This document shows, piece after piece, positions 12,921 through 21,594 of a stretch of 28,068 nt of DNA (its first letter is position 1; each line of letters opens with the position of its first letter). Under the pieces are notes generated by a model. It ran no database searches and was not told the origin of the DNA. It saw nothing but the letters and a program-made list of their open reading frames with translations. Source of the stretch: an uncultured Prevotella sp. (GTDB taxonomy: Bacteria; Bacteroidota; Bacteroidia; Bacteroidales; Bacteroidaceae). The position numbers and the translations under genes were made by a program. The stretch is from positions 1 to 28,068 of the forward strand of contig CAKPRX010000019.1 of the NCBI GenBank assembly GCA_934183135.1. Reading direction: 5' to 3'.

Positions 12921-15725
12921 ATGAACTCCTTGAAGACACAGCTACTTAGGTACCTGGGCTTAGCGGTCAGCGCGTGTGTACTGTTGCTGACGGCGTGTAC
13001 CGACCGGCCCGCAGAGCCCGACCGGGCTGCGGTGGCCCGACAGGTGGCCGACAGTACCGCCCGCATGCAGACCGACACTACGGCCCTGACCATCCTACTG
13101 CACCAGTATCAGAAGAGTGGCAACCGGCAGGGCGCCATGGTGACCCTATACTACCTGGGGCGCAAACTCAGGCAGAACAGCCGTTTCCAGGAAGCCATAG
13201 GCCAGCATAGGCTGGAGGCCAGCATGGCGCGCCAGCTGGCTGATACGGCCGAGATGGTGCGTGCCTTCAACGAGATGGGTACCAACTACCGGCGCCTTGG
13301 CCAGTTGGCCAAGGCTACTTACTGCCATTTTGAAGCACTTACTTACTGCCTGGACTGGGGCGACACCACCCTGGTGGGCCGCGACGGCTATGTGCATGCC
13401 CTTAACGGTCTGGGCAACGTGTATCTGACCGTGGGCAACTACCCGATGGCCTACCGCTACCTGTCGCGGGCACTGGCCGTAGAGCGGCGCACGGGCAACC
13501 TGCATGGCATGGCCATCAACTATGCCAACATAGGTCGTGTGAAGCGCGACGAGAACCATGCCGACTCGGCCTGGATATACTTCCGCAAGTCTATGGAGAT
13601 GAACCGCCGCACGGGCGACGAGGTGGGGCGTGCCCTGTGCCACAACTACTACGGCACTATGTATGAGTACGAAGGCGACTACGACCGCGCCACCAGCGAG
13701 TACGAGCAGGCTTATCTGTTGCTGGTACAGCAGGACGACCGCTGGCACTATCTGGAACCCTGCGTGTCGCTGGCCCGTATCTATATGAAGCGGCACATGA
13801 CGGCCACGGCCATGGAGTATCTGCAGGAGGCGCTGATGACGGCCCGCGAGCTGCACTCGCCCGGCCATCTGGCGCAGGTGTACCAGCTGTACTATACGAT
13901 ATACCAGCGGTCGGGCAACACGGCCAAGGCGCTGCAGGCGCTGACGGCCAGCCTGCAATGGAACGACAGTGTGAAGAACCTGGCCCGCCTCAACGAGATA
14001 CAGAACATACAGCTGGACAGGCTGCGGGCACTCAGCACACAGCGGATAGCCGACACGCGCAAGGATATAGACCTGATGCGGGAGCAACAGCACCAGGGAT
14101 GGCTCATATTCTTCCTGGTATTGCTGGGCCTGGTGGGCCTGTCGGTATTCTTCTACTATCTGCTGCGCATCCGCACCCGTAGCCTGGAGGCTCTGAACGA
14201 CCTGCGCGAGGCGCGCAACAACTTCTTTACCAACATTACCCACGAGTTCAGAACCCCGCTCACCATCATCAGGGCGGCCAGCGACTCGATAGAGGCCCAT
14301 ACCGATGACCCGGCCGTACACAGGGACATAGCCAACATACACCAGGCGGGTGGCCATCTGCTTACGCTGGTCAACCAGATACTGGACATAGCCAAGTTGC
14401 AACATTCGTCGCGCCAGCAGCCCAACTGGTGTCACGACGACATCATAAGCTATGTCAGGATGATGGTCTCGGGCTATGCCAGTCTGGCTGCCCAGAAAAA
14501 GATACGGATACATGTGGTGGCCAAGAAGACCACGCTGAAGATGGACTTTGTGCCCGACTATGTGGGCAAGATAGTGAACAACCTGATGGCCAATGCGCTG
14601 AAATTCGGGTACGAGAATAGCGACCTGTTTGTAACCCTCGCGGTAGACAAGGGGCACTTCCGCCTGGATGTGAAGGACCACGGCGTGGGCATACGCCAGG
14701 AACACATGAAGCATATATTTGAACCTTTCTACGAGTCGCCGGACAATACGGTCAACATAGGTACCGGCCTGGGGCTGGCGCTGCTGAACCTGGCGGTCAA
14801 GGCCATGGACGGCGAGGTGCGGGTACGCAGTCGCCACAAGGAGGGTACGGTGTTTACCGTGCTGCTGCCGCTGAGCCATGGCGAGACGGTGCCCCAGGTT
14901 CCCGACACGGCCGATGAAGAGGCACTGACCGATGAGGCACCGGCCGGCCCTGACACCAAGCCCAGCATACTGATAGTGGAGGATTCGCCCGAGGTGGCCC
15001 GCTATGAGGCTGCCCAGATAGGGGGCTGCTACCGCATATACTACGCGGCTAACGGACAGGAGGGCCTGGACAAGGCCATGGAGCTGGTGCCCGACCTGAT
15101 AATAGCCGATGTGATGATGCCGGTGATGGATGGTTATGCGCTGTGCGAGGCCATAAGGGCCCATGAGGCTCTGTGCCATATACCCGTCATCATGGTTACG
15201 GCCAAGGCGACCCAGGCCGACCGCATCAGGGGCATACAGGCTGGGGCTGACGAGTATATCAACAAGCCGTTTGACACAGAGGAGCTCAACATGCGCATAG
15301 TGCAACTGCTGAGCCAGCGCCGTATGCTCAGGAGCAAGTACGCCCAGGCGGCAGAGCCCACGGCGGTGGAACCGGCCGACGGCGAGAGCGACGAGCAGCT
15401 GTTCATAAGCCAGTTTGATACCTATGTACACGATATGGTAATCCTGCAGAACAGGGACCTGAACGAGGTGGCCGTCAAGTTTGGCATTACGCGAACGCAG
15501 CTCACCCGCAAGGTGAAGGCCATTACGGGCATGACCTCGACGGCCTATATAGCGCAGCAGCGAGTCAAGATGGCGCGCCGGCTGCTGGAGACTACCGACC
15601 TGACGGTCAGCGAGGTGGCCCAGCGGTGTGGCATAGCCGATACGGCTTACTTCATCCAGCTGTTTAAGCGAAGCATGGGCCGCACCCCGGGGCAGTACAA
15701 GGAAGAGTGGACGCGGCTGCGCTGA
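12921..15725 (+). CDS. TPR hybrid two-component sensor/AraC regulator
   Basis: A 934-residue one-protein phosphorelay. Order: a lipoprotein-like signal (LLLTAC, C26), periplasmic TPR repeats (about 50-375), one transmembrane helix (about 394-416), a HisKA domain with H441 in NITHEFRTP, an HATPase with an N-box (NNLMANALK, 553-561) and GTGLGLALL, a receiver with D730 (IIADVMMP) and K782, and a C-terminal AraC helix-turn-helix (about 840-934). It senses an unknown extracytoplasmic signal and probably binds DNA from the membrane. It has TPRs instead of the Reg_prop propellers of SusR-like HTCS proteins. I chose MNSLKTQLLR at 12921; the longer frame from 12822 would start inside the promoter and add a non-signal leader. 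No sus-type locus adjoins it, so its regulon is unknown. Confidence 0.93.
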   Translation: MNSLKTQLLRYLGLAVSACVLLLTACTDRPAEPDRAAVARQVADSTARMQTDTTALTILLHQYQKSGNRQGAMVTLYYLGRKLRQNSRFQEAIGQHRLEASMARQLADTAEMVRAFNEMGTNYRRLGQLAKATYCHFEALTYCLDWGDTTLVGRDGYVHALNGLGNVYLTVGNYPMAYRYLSRALAVERRTGNLHGMAINYANIGRVKRDENHADSAWIYFRKSMEMNRRTGDEVGRALCHNYYGTMYEYEGDYDRATSEYEQAYLLLVQQDDRWHYLEPCVSLARIYMKRHMTATAMEYLQEALMTARELHSPGHLAQVYQLYYTIYQRSGNTAKALQALTASLQWNDSVKNLARLNEIQNIQLDRLRALSTQRIADTRKDIDLMREQQHQGWLIFFLVLLGLVGLSVFFYYLLRIRTRSLEALNDLREARNNFFTNITHEFRTPLTIIRAASDSIEAHTDDPAVHRDIANIHQAGGHLLTLVNQILDIAKLQHSSRQQPNWCHDDIISYVRMMVSGYASLAAQKKIRIHVVAKKTTLKMDFVPDYVGKIVNNLMANALKFGYENSDLFVTLAVDKGHFRLDVKDHGVGIRQEHMKHIFEPFYESPDNTVNIGTGLGLALLNLAVKAMDGEVRVRSRHKEGTVFTVLLPLSHGETVPQVPDTADEEALTDEAPAGPDTKPSILIVEDSPEVARYEAAQIGGCYRIYYAANGQEGLDKAMELVPDLIIADVMMPVMDGYALCEAIRAHEALCHIPVIMVTAKATQADRIRGIQAGADEYINKPFDTEELNMRIVQLLSQRRMLRSKYAQAAEPTAVEPADGESDEQLFISQFDTYVHDMVILQNRDLNEVAVKFGITRTQLTRKVKAITGMTSTAYIAQQRVKMARRLLETTDLTVSEVAQRCGIADTAYFIQLFKRSMGRTPGQYKEEWTRLR

Positions 15726-15792
15726 CGCAGGCTGAGGCTGCGCGCACGGCCTATAGCCATAGCACGAACTGTGAAAAACCTTTACATGCGAC

Positions 15793-15836
15793 TGTATATT
15801 TATGCAAAACGAGGGGCGATAATGTATAAATATACA
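15793..15836. repeat. Inverted repeat at left end of repeat copy 2
   Basis: TGTATATTTATGCA and TGTATAAATATACA face each other around a 16-nt loop, as in copy 1. The outermost pairs seen in copy 1 are partly lost here (CGACTG on the left against CAGCCG on the right). Confidence 0.75.
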
Positions 15837-16044
15837 GCCGTAACGCCCGTTTTTCGGGCCATAATTTTCAGATTTTTTCAACCATCCAGGACGATTTTAG
15901 GGGCCGTCAGAACCATTTCGGGCCATCGTGAGGGGTGTAAAAGTAACAGTATTTTACAAAATGGAGACATTTGGCACCTCTCACGCCGCTATTTTCGGCT
16001 CCGGCGAGGACGGTTTTTAGGGTCGCCGCGATGGTCATTTTTTT

Positions 16045-16084
16045 GCTCGCGATGGTCATTACGATTCTAATGACCATCGCGAGC
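16045..16084. repeat. Central hairpin of repeat copy 2
   Basis: GCTCGCGATGGTCATT (16045-16060) is perfectly complementary to 16069-16084 around an 8-nt loop. A direct repeat of the arm (CGCGATGGTCATT, 16028-16040) precedes it, allowing an alternative pairing. The perfect 16-bp stem is longer than in copy 1. Confidence 0.85.
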
Positions 16085-16386
16085 GAAAAAATGGTCGTTT
16101 CCGGGTGGCCTGAAAATTGCCCTTTTCGCCACCGCTGCCCCATCGGCGAGCGTACAGACTAATTACAGAAGACCGAAAAGCCCTCGCACCATGCAGAAAG
16201 ACCGAAAATGTATATTTATACATTATCAGAAAAATATTTACAGTACAGGACTGCAGGCCAAAGACAGAAAGGTAAGAGGCAAAAGGGGATGCGAAAGATA
16301 AGAAAGGCTACACAGGGCACGGCGGGGCCAAGAGCAGAATGTACGCTGGCCCCCATGCGGACAGCGGGCGTATGTACGGCCATCGC

Positions 16387-16421
16387 AAAAAGATAACAAC
16401 CTGGAGCCGGTGCCCCAGGTT
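16387..16421 (-). terminator. Terminator after SulP gene
   Basis: On the minus strand AACCTGG (16415-16421) pairs with CCAGGTT (16398-16404), followed after 6 nt by a run of five Ts (16387-16391). It is about 70 nt past the SulP stop. Confidence 0.55.
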
Positions 16422-16490
16422 ACTATAAGGATTATCAAGCTAAACACACGCTGTGACGTGCTTTCTGCCTGGGCCGATAGGCCGTAGCCG

Positions 16491-18167
16491 TCAGCCCACT
16501 ATCTCGCGGGCCCGCTCTAAGGCCAGGTTGATGTGGCTGCATATATTCTCGCGGCCCACGATACTGTAGAAACCGGCATGCTCGAGCACCTTGTGTACCT
16601 GAGGGTTCACCCCGGACAGCACTATCTGTATGCCTTCCTTGCGGCTCATCAGGCACAGGTTGGTAAGGTTGTGTATGCCGGTAGAGTCTACAAAGGGCAC
16701 CTTGCGCATACGTATGATGCGCACCTTGGGCCGGTCGCCAAAGGTGGCCATAATCTCCTCGAACCGGTTGCCGGCTCCGAAGAAGTAGGGGCCGTTAATC
16801 TCGTACACCTCTACACCCTCGGGTATCAGCAGGTGCTCATTGTTCTCTAAGCGGATGTCTGTCTCGTCGTTAGGGTCTATCTCGTCGAGTACCACCTTGA
16901 CATCGGTAGTCTCGGCCATACGCTTCATAAAGAGCAGGCAGGCTATGATGAGGCCCACCTCGATGGCCACGGTGAGGTCGAAGACAATGGTGAGCACAAA
17001 GGTGATGAGCAGCACGGTGACATCGCTCTTGGGGTTCTTCATAAGCATGGCAAACGAGCGCCAGCCACACATGCCGTACGACACCACCACCAGTACGCCG
17101 GCCAGGCAGGCCATGGGGATGTACTGGGCCAGCGGCATGAGGAAGAGGAAGATGAGCAGCAGCACGGCGGCATGGACTATGCCGGCCACGGGGGTGCGTC
17201 CGCCGTTGTTGATATTGGTCATGGTGCGGGCTATGGCTCCCGTAGCGGGGATGCCGCCAAAGAGCGGCGAGGCCAAGTTGGCCAGGCCCTGGCCGATGAG
17301 CTCGGTGTTAGAGTCGTGGTGGTCGCCTATCACACCGTCGGCTACGGTGGCCGAGAGCAGGCTCTCTATGGCGCCTAAGATGGCTATGGTGAGTGCCGGC
17401 GACACCAGGCTCTTGATGACATCCCACGACAGGGCGGGCATGGAGGCTTCGGGCAGCTCAGAGCTGATGGAGAAACGGTCGCCGATGGTCTCGATGCCGG
17501 TAATGCCATACTGGGCCTTGAGCCACAGGGCCACCAAGGTCATCGCGATGATGGCCACTAAGGAGCCGGGTATCTTCTTGCTGAACCGTGGGGTGACCAC
17601 GATGATGAGTATGCTGGCCAGGCCTATCAGCGTGGTCCACCAGTCTATGGTGCCGAAGTCGTGTACATAGGCTATCCACTTCTCGGTGAAGTCGGCAGGC
17701 ACGGTGGTCATGGTGAGGCCGAACAGGTCCTTAATCTGGGTGGTGAAGATGGTGACGGCTATACCACTGGTAAAACCCACCACGATGGGGTAAGGTATGT
17801 ACTTGATGATGGTGCCCAGGTGCAGCAGTCCGAAGAGGATGAGAAACACGCCGGCCATAAGGGTGGCTATGGTGAGTCCCTGCATGCCATACTGCTGGAT
17901 AATGCCGTAGACGATGATGATAAAGGCTCCCGTGGGGCCGCCTATCTGTACCTTGCTGCCACCGAAGACCGACACCATGAAGCCGGCGACAATGGCGGTG
18001 ATGATGCCTTTCTCGGGCGATACGCCCGAGGCTATGCCGAAGGCTATGGCGAGGGGCAGGGCTACGATGCCGACGATGAGGCCGGCCATAAGGTCCTGGA
18101 CGAAGGTGCGGCGGTTGTACTCTCTGAGGGTGGAAATCAGCTTGGGCTGGAATGTAAGTACTTTCAT
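16491..18167 (-). CDS. SulP/SLC26 family anion transporter with STAS domain
   Basis: A 558-residue inner-membrane transporter. Residues about 15-415 hold the SLC26 membrane domain; it opens with RTFVQDLMAGLIVGIVALPL and includes the conserved GGTGPF-like QIGGPTGAFIIIVYG and GLANLASPLFGGIPATGAIART. Residues about 445-555 form the cytoplasmic STAS domain, with S495 in PFVDSTGIHNL as the potential phosphorylation site. SulP proteins carry sulfate, bicarbonate or dicarboxylates; the substrate cannot be assigned from the sequence. No carbonic anhydrase or sulfate-assimilation gene is nearby. It has its own canonical promoter and terminator, so it is likely monocistronic. Confidence 0.93.
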   Translation of the reverse strand: MKVLTFQPKLISTLREYNRRTFVQDLMAGLIVGIVALPLAIAFGIASGVSPEKGIITAIVAGFMVSVFGGSKVQIGGPTGAFIIIVYGIIQQYGMQGLTIATLMAGVFLILFGLLHLGTIIKYIPYPIVVGFTSGIAVTIFTTQIKDLFGLTMTTVPADFTEKWIAYVHDFGTIDWWTTLIGLASILIIVVTPRFSKKIPGSLVAIIAMTLVALWLKAQYGITGIETIGDRFSISSELPEASMPALSWDVIKSLVSPALTIAILGAIESLLSATVADGVIGDHHDSNTELIGQGLANLASPLFGGIPATGAIARTMTNINNGGRTPVAGIVHAAVLLLIFLFLMPLAQYIPMACLAGVLVVVSYGMCGWRSFAMLMKNPKSDVTVLLITFVLTIVFDLTVAIEVGLIIACLLFMKRMAETTDVKVVLDEIDPNDETDIRLENNEHLLIPEGVEVYEINGPYFFGAGNRFEEIMATFGDRPKVRIIRMRKVPFVDSTGIHNLTNLCLMSRKEGIQIVLSGVNPQVHKVLEHAGFYSIVGRENICSHINLALERAREIVG

Positions 18168-18256
18168 TAGTCTTTAATTAGCTGTGAGCCTTACGGTGGC
18201 TCCCTGTGTTATACTCAAAACAATCTTATTAATACAAAAAACGTTAAAAACCGCTG

Positions 18257-18287
18257 CAAAGGTACTTACTTTCTGACACATCACAAA
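18257..18287 (-). promoter_or_regulatory. Canonical promoter for SulP gene
   Basis: On the minus strand TTTG (18284-18287), a 19-nt spacer and TACCTTTG (18257-18264). The leader to the start codon is about 80 nt. Confidence 0.7.
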
Positions 18288-18320
18288 GACTATGGGCAAA
18301 TAAATGGTTGCGGGGGTGAT

Positions 18321-18352
18321 AAAAAAAAGTCCACACCAGCCTGGTGTGGACT
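18321..18352 (-). terminator. Strong intrinsic terminator after TlpA-like gene
   Basis: On the minus strand AGTCCACACC pairs perfectly with GGTGTGGACT around a 5-nt loop, followed by seven or eight Ts (18321-18328). It insulates the TlpA-like gene from the SulP promoter. Confidence 0.9.
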
Positions 18353-18360
18353 CTCTGTAA

Positions 18361-18372
18361 ATATAATAAGGT
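18361..18372 (-). repeat. Recurring motif, partial copy d
   Basis: The minus strand reads ACCTTATTATAT, the first 12 nt of the recurring 15-mer, between the TlpA-like stop codon (18378) and its terminator hairpin. Confidence 0.6.
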
Positions 18373-18377
18373 GTAGC

Positions 18378-19460
18378 TTACTCGCCGTAAATCTCCTTGA
18401 GCTTGGCCAGCAGCTCTTCGCCGCGCAGGTCGCTGGCCACAATCTTGCCCTTGGGGTCTACCAGGATGTTGCTGGGGATGGAGCTTACGCCGTAGACCTC
18501 GCTGGCGGCACACTGCCAGCCCTTGAGGTCTGACATCTGCGGCCACTCCATGCCCAGCTGCTTAACGGCAGCCTTCCACTTGTCAGCATTGTTGTCGAAC
18601 GAGACACCGACAACGTTGAAGCCCTTGCTGGCATGATAGCGCTTGTAGGCTGCTACCACGTTGGGCATCTCGCGGCGGCAGGGGCCGCACCAAGAGGCCC
18701 AGAAGTCGACCAGCACATACTGGCCCTGGCCTACCCACTGGCTCAGCTTGACGGTCTTGCCGCCCATGTCGGCCATGGTGAGTTCCTGGAAAGGCTGTCC
18801 GGCATGGCGCTTCTGCAGACCGGCCAGCAGCTGCTTGGCCTGGTCCATGGCGGGGTGGTTGTAGTAGGCGGTGGTAGGAGCGCAGAACTCGCTGAGCTCA
18901 TCGTAGCTGAGCGCATAGCTATACTCTGGAGCCATGGCGGCAGGCAGGATGTTGTCCTTGTTATTACGATAGAACTGGAGCAGGATGTCGTCGCTTTCTT
19001 TGTCCAGTCTTTCCAGTTCGGCCTCTATCTCTTTCTTACGGGCATCGGTAGCGCCAGCCTGCTTCTGCTCCTTAGCCAACTCTACCTGACGGCGCATGTT
19101 GGCACCGATGCTTACCCAGAAATCCATAAGGCGCTGGTTGAGTGCCGAGCAGGTGGCCTTCTTGGTGGTAAAGTCTACATCGATGGGCGTGCCGTCATTG
19201 AATAGATAGATGTGGGCACGCTGCTCACCGTAGTAGGAAATCAGCATGAGGGCGTTGGCAGGTGCCTTGCCGGTAAAGGCAAACTTGCCACCCTGGCAGA
19301 TGGTGTCTCTCTGGAATGTGGCCATGTCGTTGTTGGCCACGATTAGCACCTGGTGTATGCCTGCGGGCAGGGTACCCGTAATCTTGTACTCTACATCCTG
19401 GGCCATGGCTGTGGCGGTGCAGGCCAGCAGCATGAGCATTGAGAAAAGTAACTTTTTCAT
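18378..19460 (-). CDS. TlpA-like thiol-disulfide protein with DUF4369 domain
   Basis: A 360-residue exported protein. It has a signal peptide (MKKLLFSMLMLLACTATAMA, probable cleavage after A20), an N-terminal DUF4369 beta domain (about 24-115), a helical Lys/Glu-rich middle (120-215) and a C-terminal thioredoxin/AhpC-TSA domain (about 225-360) with redox motif WCGPC (C258, C261). It probably reduces or isomerises disulfides of envelope proteins; Bacteroidota have many such DUF4369-TlpA paralogues of unresolved substrate. C14 could be read as a lipobox (LLAC), but a type I signal is more likely. It is monocistronic judging by the strong terminator. Confidence 0.92.
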   Translation of the reverse strand: MKKLLFSMLMLLACTATAMAQDVEYKITGTLPAGIHQVLIVANNDMATFQRDTICQGGKFAFTGKAPANALMLISYYGEQRAHIYLFNDGTPIDVDFTTKKATCSALNQRLMDFWVSIGANMRRQVELAKEQKQAGATDARKKEIEAELERLDKESDDILLQFYRNNKDNILPAAMAPEYSYALSYDELSEFCAPTTAYYNHPAMDQAKQLLAGLQKRHAGQPFQELTMADMGGKTVKLSQWVGQGQYVLVDFWASWCGPCRREMPNVVAAYKRYHASKGFNVVGVSFDNNADKWKAAVKQLGMEWPQMSDLKGWQCAASEVYGVSSIPSNILVDPKGKIVASDLRGEELLAKLKEIYGE

Positions 19461-19572
19461 ATTGGTTGTCTTTTGGGGTTAGGCAGATAGGCGGCTCCGT
19501 GGGCGCAGGGGTACACCTGAGGGGTGGGGGCAGGCTATCTGTTGGGATAAATACTATGGGTATAAACAGGCA

Positions 19573-19589
19573 AGGCCCCCTCGGGGCCT
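19573..19589 (-). terminator. Hairpin after DUF5606 gene
   Basis: AGGCCCC (19573-19579) pairs with GGGGCCT (19583-19589) on a 3-nt loop. The following T-run is poor on the minus strand, so readthrough into the TlpA-like gene is possible. No clear promoter was found in 19461-19572. Confidence 0.5.
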
Positions 19590-19590
19590 C

Positions 19591-19605
19591 ACCTTATTAT
19601 ATATA
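19591..19605 (+). repeat. Recurring 15-mer, copy b
   Basis: ACCTTATTATATATA, 5 nt below the DUF5606 stop codon and immediately beside the hairpin at 19573-19589. Confidence 0.75.
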
Positions 19606-19610
19606 GGGGC

Positions 19611-20048
19611 TTATTCGGCGCGGTCGTCTACATTGTCGCCCTCGGTGGGAGCCAGGACGGCCTCGAAGTCGGTGATACCGTTGTTGACCAGGATGTCGTA
19701 CCACTGGATGAGCTTGCGGATGTCGCTGTCGTGTACGCGGTCTTGGTCAAAGTTGGGCAGGACGGCAGCGAAGTACTCGCGGAGCTCCTTGCCCGATGCC
19801 TTCTTGTACCCAAACTGGCAGGGCTTGCCCCCTTCTTTCTCGCCCACGCTCTTGAGCACTTTCCACAGAGGTATGTCCTCGGCATCGGTGTACATGGCTA
19901 TGTCGGCAAGGCTGGTCACACGGTCGGTGGCAAAGGCCGGCTGGCGGCGGTGTGACGCATCGAGTGACTCAACGATTAGGTTCATTTTTCCACGGGAAAC
20001 CAGCTTGTACAGACCTGGCTTTCCTGCAATCGAAAGAATTGTTTCCAT
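19611..20048 (-). CDS. DUF5606 family protein
   Basis: A 145-residue soluble protein of the Bacteroidota-specific DUF5606 family, with no signal or membrane segment. The N-terminus (ILSIAGKPGLYKLVSRGKMN, about 4-23) resembles a small RNA-binding or Sm-like beta fold. The middle has the conserved ADIAMYTDAEDIPLWKVL, and a helical C-terminus (RKLIQWYDILVNNGITDFEA) follows. Function is unknown. It starts 7 nt after coaE and closes the nusB-yajC-ybbR-coaE operon, a position that I recall as conserved in the order. Confidence 0.85.
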   Translation of the reverse strand: METILSIAGKPGLYKLVSRGKMNLIVESLDASHRRQPAFATDRVTSLADIAMYTDAEDIPLWKVLKSVGEKEGGKPCQFGYKKASGKELREYFAAVLPNFDQDRVHDSDIRKLIQWYDILVNNGITDFEAVLAPTEGDNVDDRAE

Positions 20049-20055
20049 TGTTTTA

Positions 20056-20613
20056 CTATAATCTGTTTAAAATGTTATTAATCTGACTATCTAAGTCGCA
20101 GACGCCATCGTTGACTATCTCGTAGTCGCTCTGCTGGCGCATGCGCTCTTGGGGCATCTGCCGGTTTATCCATTCGAGCGCCCGGCTCTCGCTGATGTTG
20201 TCGCGGGCCATGATGCGCTGGACACGGATGTAGCGGGGAGCGGTGACACATACGACGCGGTCGAAACGGACGCGGCGGTCGAAACCGCTGTCGAAGAGTA
20301 TGGCGCTCTCTAACCACGTGAGGCCCGAGCTGATGAAGTCGGCTGCCACGGCAGGGTGTACGATGTCGTTCACGGCCTGCTTGTGCTGTTCGCTCTGGAG
20401 CAGATAGGCCGCTAAGACGGCCTTTTGCAGGGTGCCGCGACTGTAGACAGCGGGCCCCACAAGCTGCTGGAGCCTCTCGCGGATAAGGGCCGACGTGGCC
20501 ATGAGACGCTTGGCGGCGCTGTCGCAGTCGTAGACCTCGATGCCGTGGGCTCTGAGCAATGTGCATACATACGATTTGCCGGTCCCGATACCTCCTGTGA
20601 TGGCTATCCTCAT
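20056..20613 (-). CDS. coaE: Dephospho-CoA kinase
   Basis: A 185-residue P-loop kinase catalysing the last step of coenzyme A synthesis (ATP-dependent phosphorylation of dephospho-CoA at the 3'-hydroxyl). The Walker A motif GGIGTGKS is at 7-14. The DCDSAAK substrate-binding segment (about 29-35) and HPAVAADF (about 88-95) fit the family. The C-terminal lid region holds RVQRIMARD. Start MRIAITGGIG at 20613 overlaps the ybbR stop by 4 nt (ATGA), implying translational coupling; the frame extends to 20700, but those 29 residues lie inside ybbR. Confidence 0.95.
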   Translation of the reverse strand: MRIAITGGIGTGKSYVCTLLRAHGIEVYDCDSAAKRLMATSALIRERLQQLVGPAVYSRGTLQKAVLAAYLLQSEQHKQAVNDIVHPAVAADFISSGLTWLESAILFDSGFDRRVRFDRVVCVTAPRYIRVQRIMARDNISESRALEWINRQMPQERMRQQSDYEIVNDGVCDLDSQINNILNRL

Positions 20614-21587
20614 TGCTGTTCTATCAGGTAGTCTACCTGACGTGTGTCCAGGTGGCAGCGCGACACGGTGTGGGGGTAGGCCCGTAGGTGCAGGGTACAT
20701 TTCTCTGACGGATGGGCCATAAGCTCATTGTAGTCGGCTACCACGCTGAACTGGTCGGGTGTTACATTGCGGAACATGGTGGCTCCTACGGCAAACCGCA
20801 CTGTGACCTTGGACGGGAAAGTGCGCAGCACCTTTCCGGCAGGCATGTTGATGGCGGTAATGGGTACCTCCTTGGTCTCCTCGGTCAGGATGTCGGGGTA
20901 GAGGGCTATGCGCACCTTGGCCGGAACAGTCTTGATGCCCTTGGCATGGCGCAGCTCAACGGTACGGACAACCGTGTCGCTGAAGTTGGTTATGTCCAGG
21001 TCGGTGGTCGATACGTATTTGAGTGTGTCCAGTACCTTCTGCTGGGCATAGACCGTCACCATCTCTGGCCAGACCTTTCGCCCGGCCAGGTAGTAAGCCT
21101 TGCCAGGCACTATCTTGCCTGCCAGTCTTACCGGAACCCGCTTGGACTCGCCATAGTTGAAGTAGAACTCTATATGGTCGGGCTTGACACTGCTAATACG
21201 TGTCGAGGTGTACAGCTGTAGGTACGCCATCCGCGTAATGTCGGCTGCCGAGATGGTGCCCTTGCCTGCGGCCTTGTTGACAAAGGCGTCGAAGTTGAAG
21301 GTAAGGGGCATGCGCTTATTGGTCATGTAGGCCAGCAGGCTGAAGCCCTTGTCCTTGACCGTAATGGTGATGGTGTCCTCGCTCTGCGAGGTTATCACCA
21401 CATTCTTAGGCACATTGGTGATGTACACGGGTATCTCCAGCTCTTTCTCGTAGCTCTCGTTGAGCGTAATCAGCAGCCAGAAGGTAAAGCTGAGGGCGAG
21501 GAAGAACAAAAAAATCAAGAACTCCTTGTTAATGATGCCTAACAAGAAGTTCTTGCCCCGTGGTCTGTGCCAGTTAGAGGTGTTCAT
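20610..21587 (-). CDS. YbbR-like domain protein
   Basis: A 325-residue membrane-anchored protein. After a short basic N-terminus there is a transmembrane helix (EFLIFLFFLALSFTFWLLIT, about 22-41), then extracytoplasmic YbbR-like repeats (IPVYITNVP, KVWPEMVTVYAQQKVL, VKIVPGKAYYLAGRK-type strands). In firmicutes YbbR (CdaR) regulates the CdaA cyclase; here no cdaA is adjacent, so that role is not implied. The start MNTSNWHRPR at 21587 follows the yajC stop by 7 nt. The longer frame to 21623 would overlap yajC. Confidence 0.85.
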   Translation of the reverse strand: MNTSNWHRPRGKNFLLGIINKEFLIFLFFLALSFTFWLLITLNESYEKELEIPVYITNVPKNVVITSQSEDTITITVKDKGFSLLAYMTNKRMPLTFNFDAFVNKAAGKGTISAADITRMAYLQLYTSTRISSVKPDHIEFYFNYGESKRVPVRLAGKIVPGKAYYLAGRKVWPEMVTVYAQQKVLDTLKYVSTTDLDITNFSDTVVRTVELRHAKGIKTVPAKVRIALYPDILTEETKEVPITAINMPAGKVLRTFPSKVTVRFAVGATMFRNVTPDQFSVVADYNELMAHPSEKCTLHLRAYPHTVSRCHLDTRQVDYLIEQQ

Positions 21588-21594
21588 GGGTTGG

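Larger units (their letters stand above)
15771..16245. repeat. Intergenic repeat, copy 2
   Basis: The second copy of the block at 91-567, diverged by substitutions and small indels but collinear throughout. It lies between two convergent gene ends (hybrid kinase stop at 15725 and SulP stop at 16491). Boxes TGTATATTTATGCA (15793-15806), TGTATAAATATACA (15823-15836) and TGTATATTTATACA (16209-16222) correspond to those of copy 1. Flanking target-site duplications are not obvious. The remaining DNA, 16246-16386, is purine-rich on the plus strand and shows no gene. Confidence 0.8.

Noticed and set aside
13146..15881. Very long minus-strand open frame opposite the hybrid kinase
   Set aside because: It is a shadow of the kinase gene produced by its GC-rich codon bias; the opposite strand carries all recognisable domains.
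20610..21587. Assigning YbbR the CdaR role in cyclic-di-AMP control
   Set aside because: No cdaA gene is adjacent; only the YbbR-like fold can be supported.
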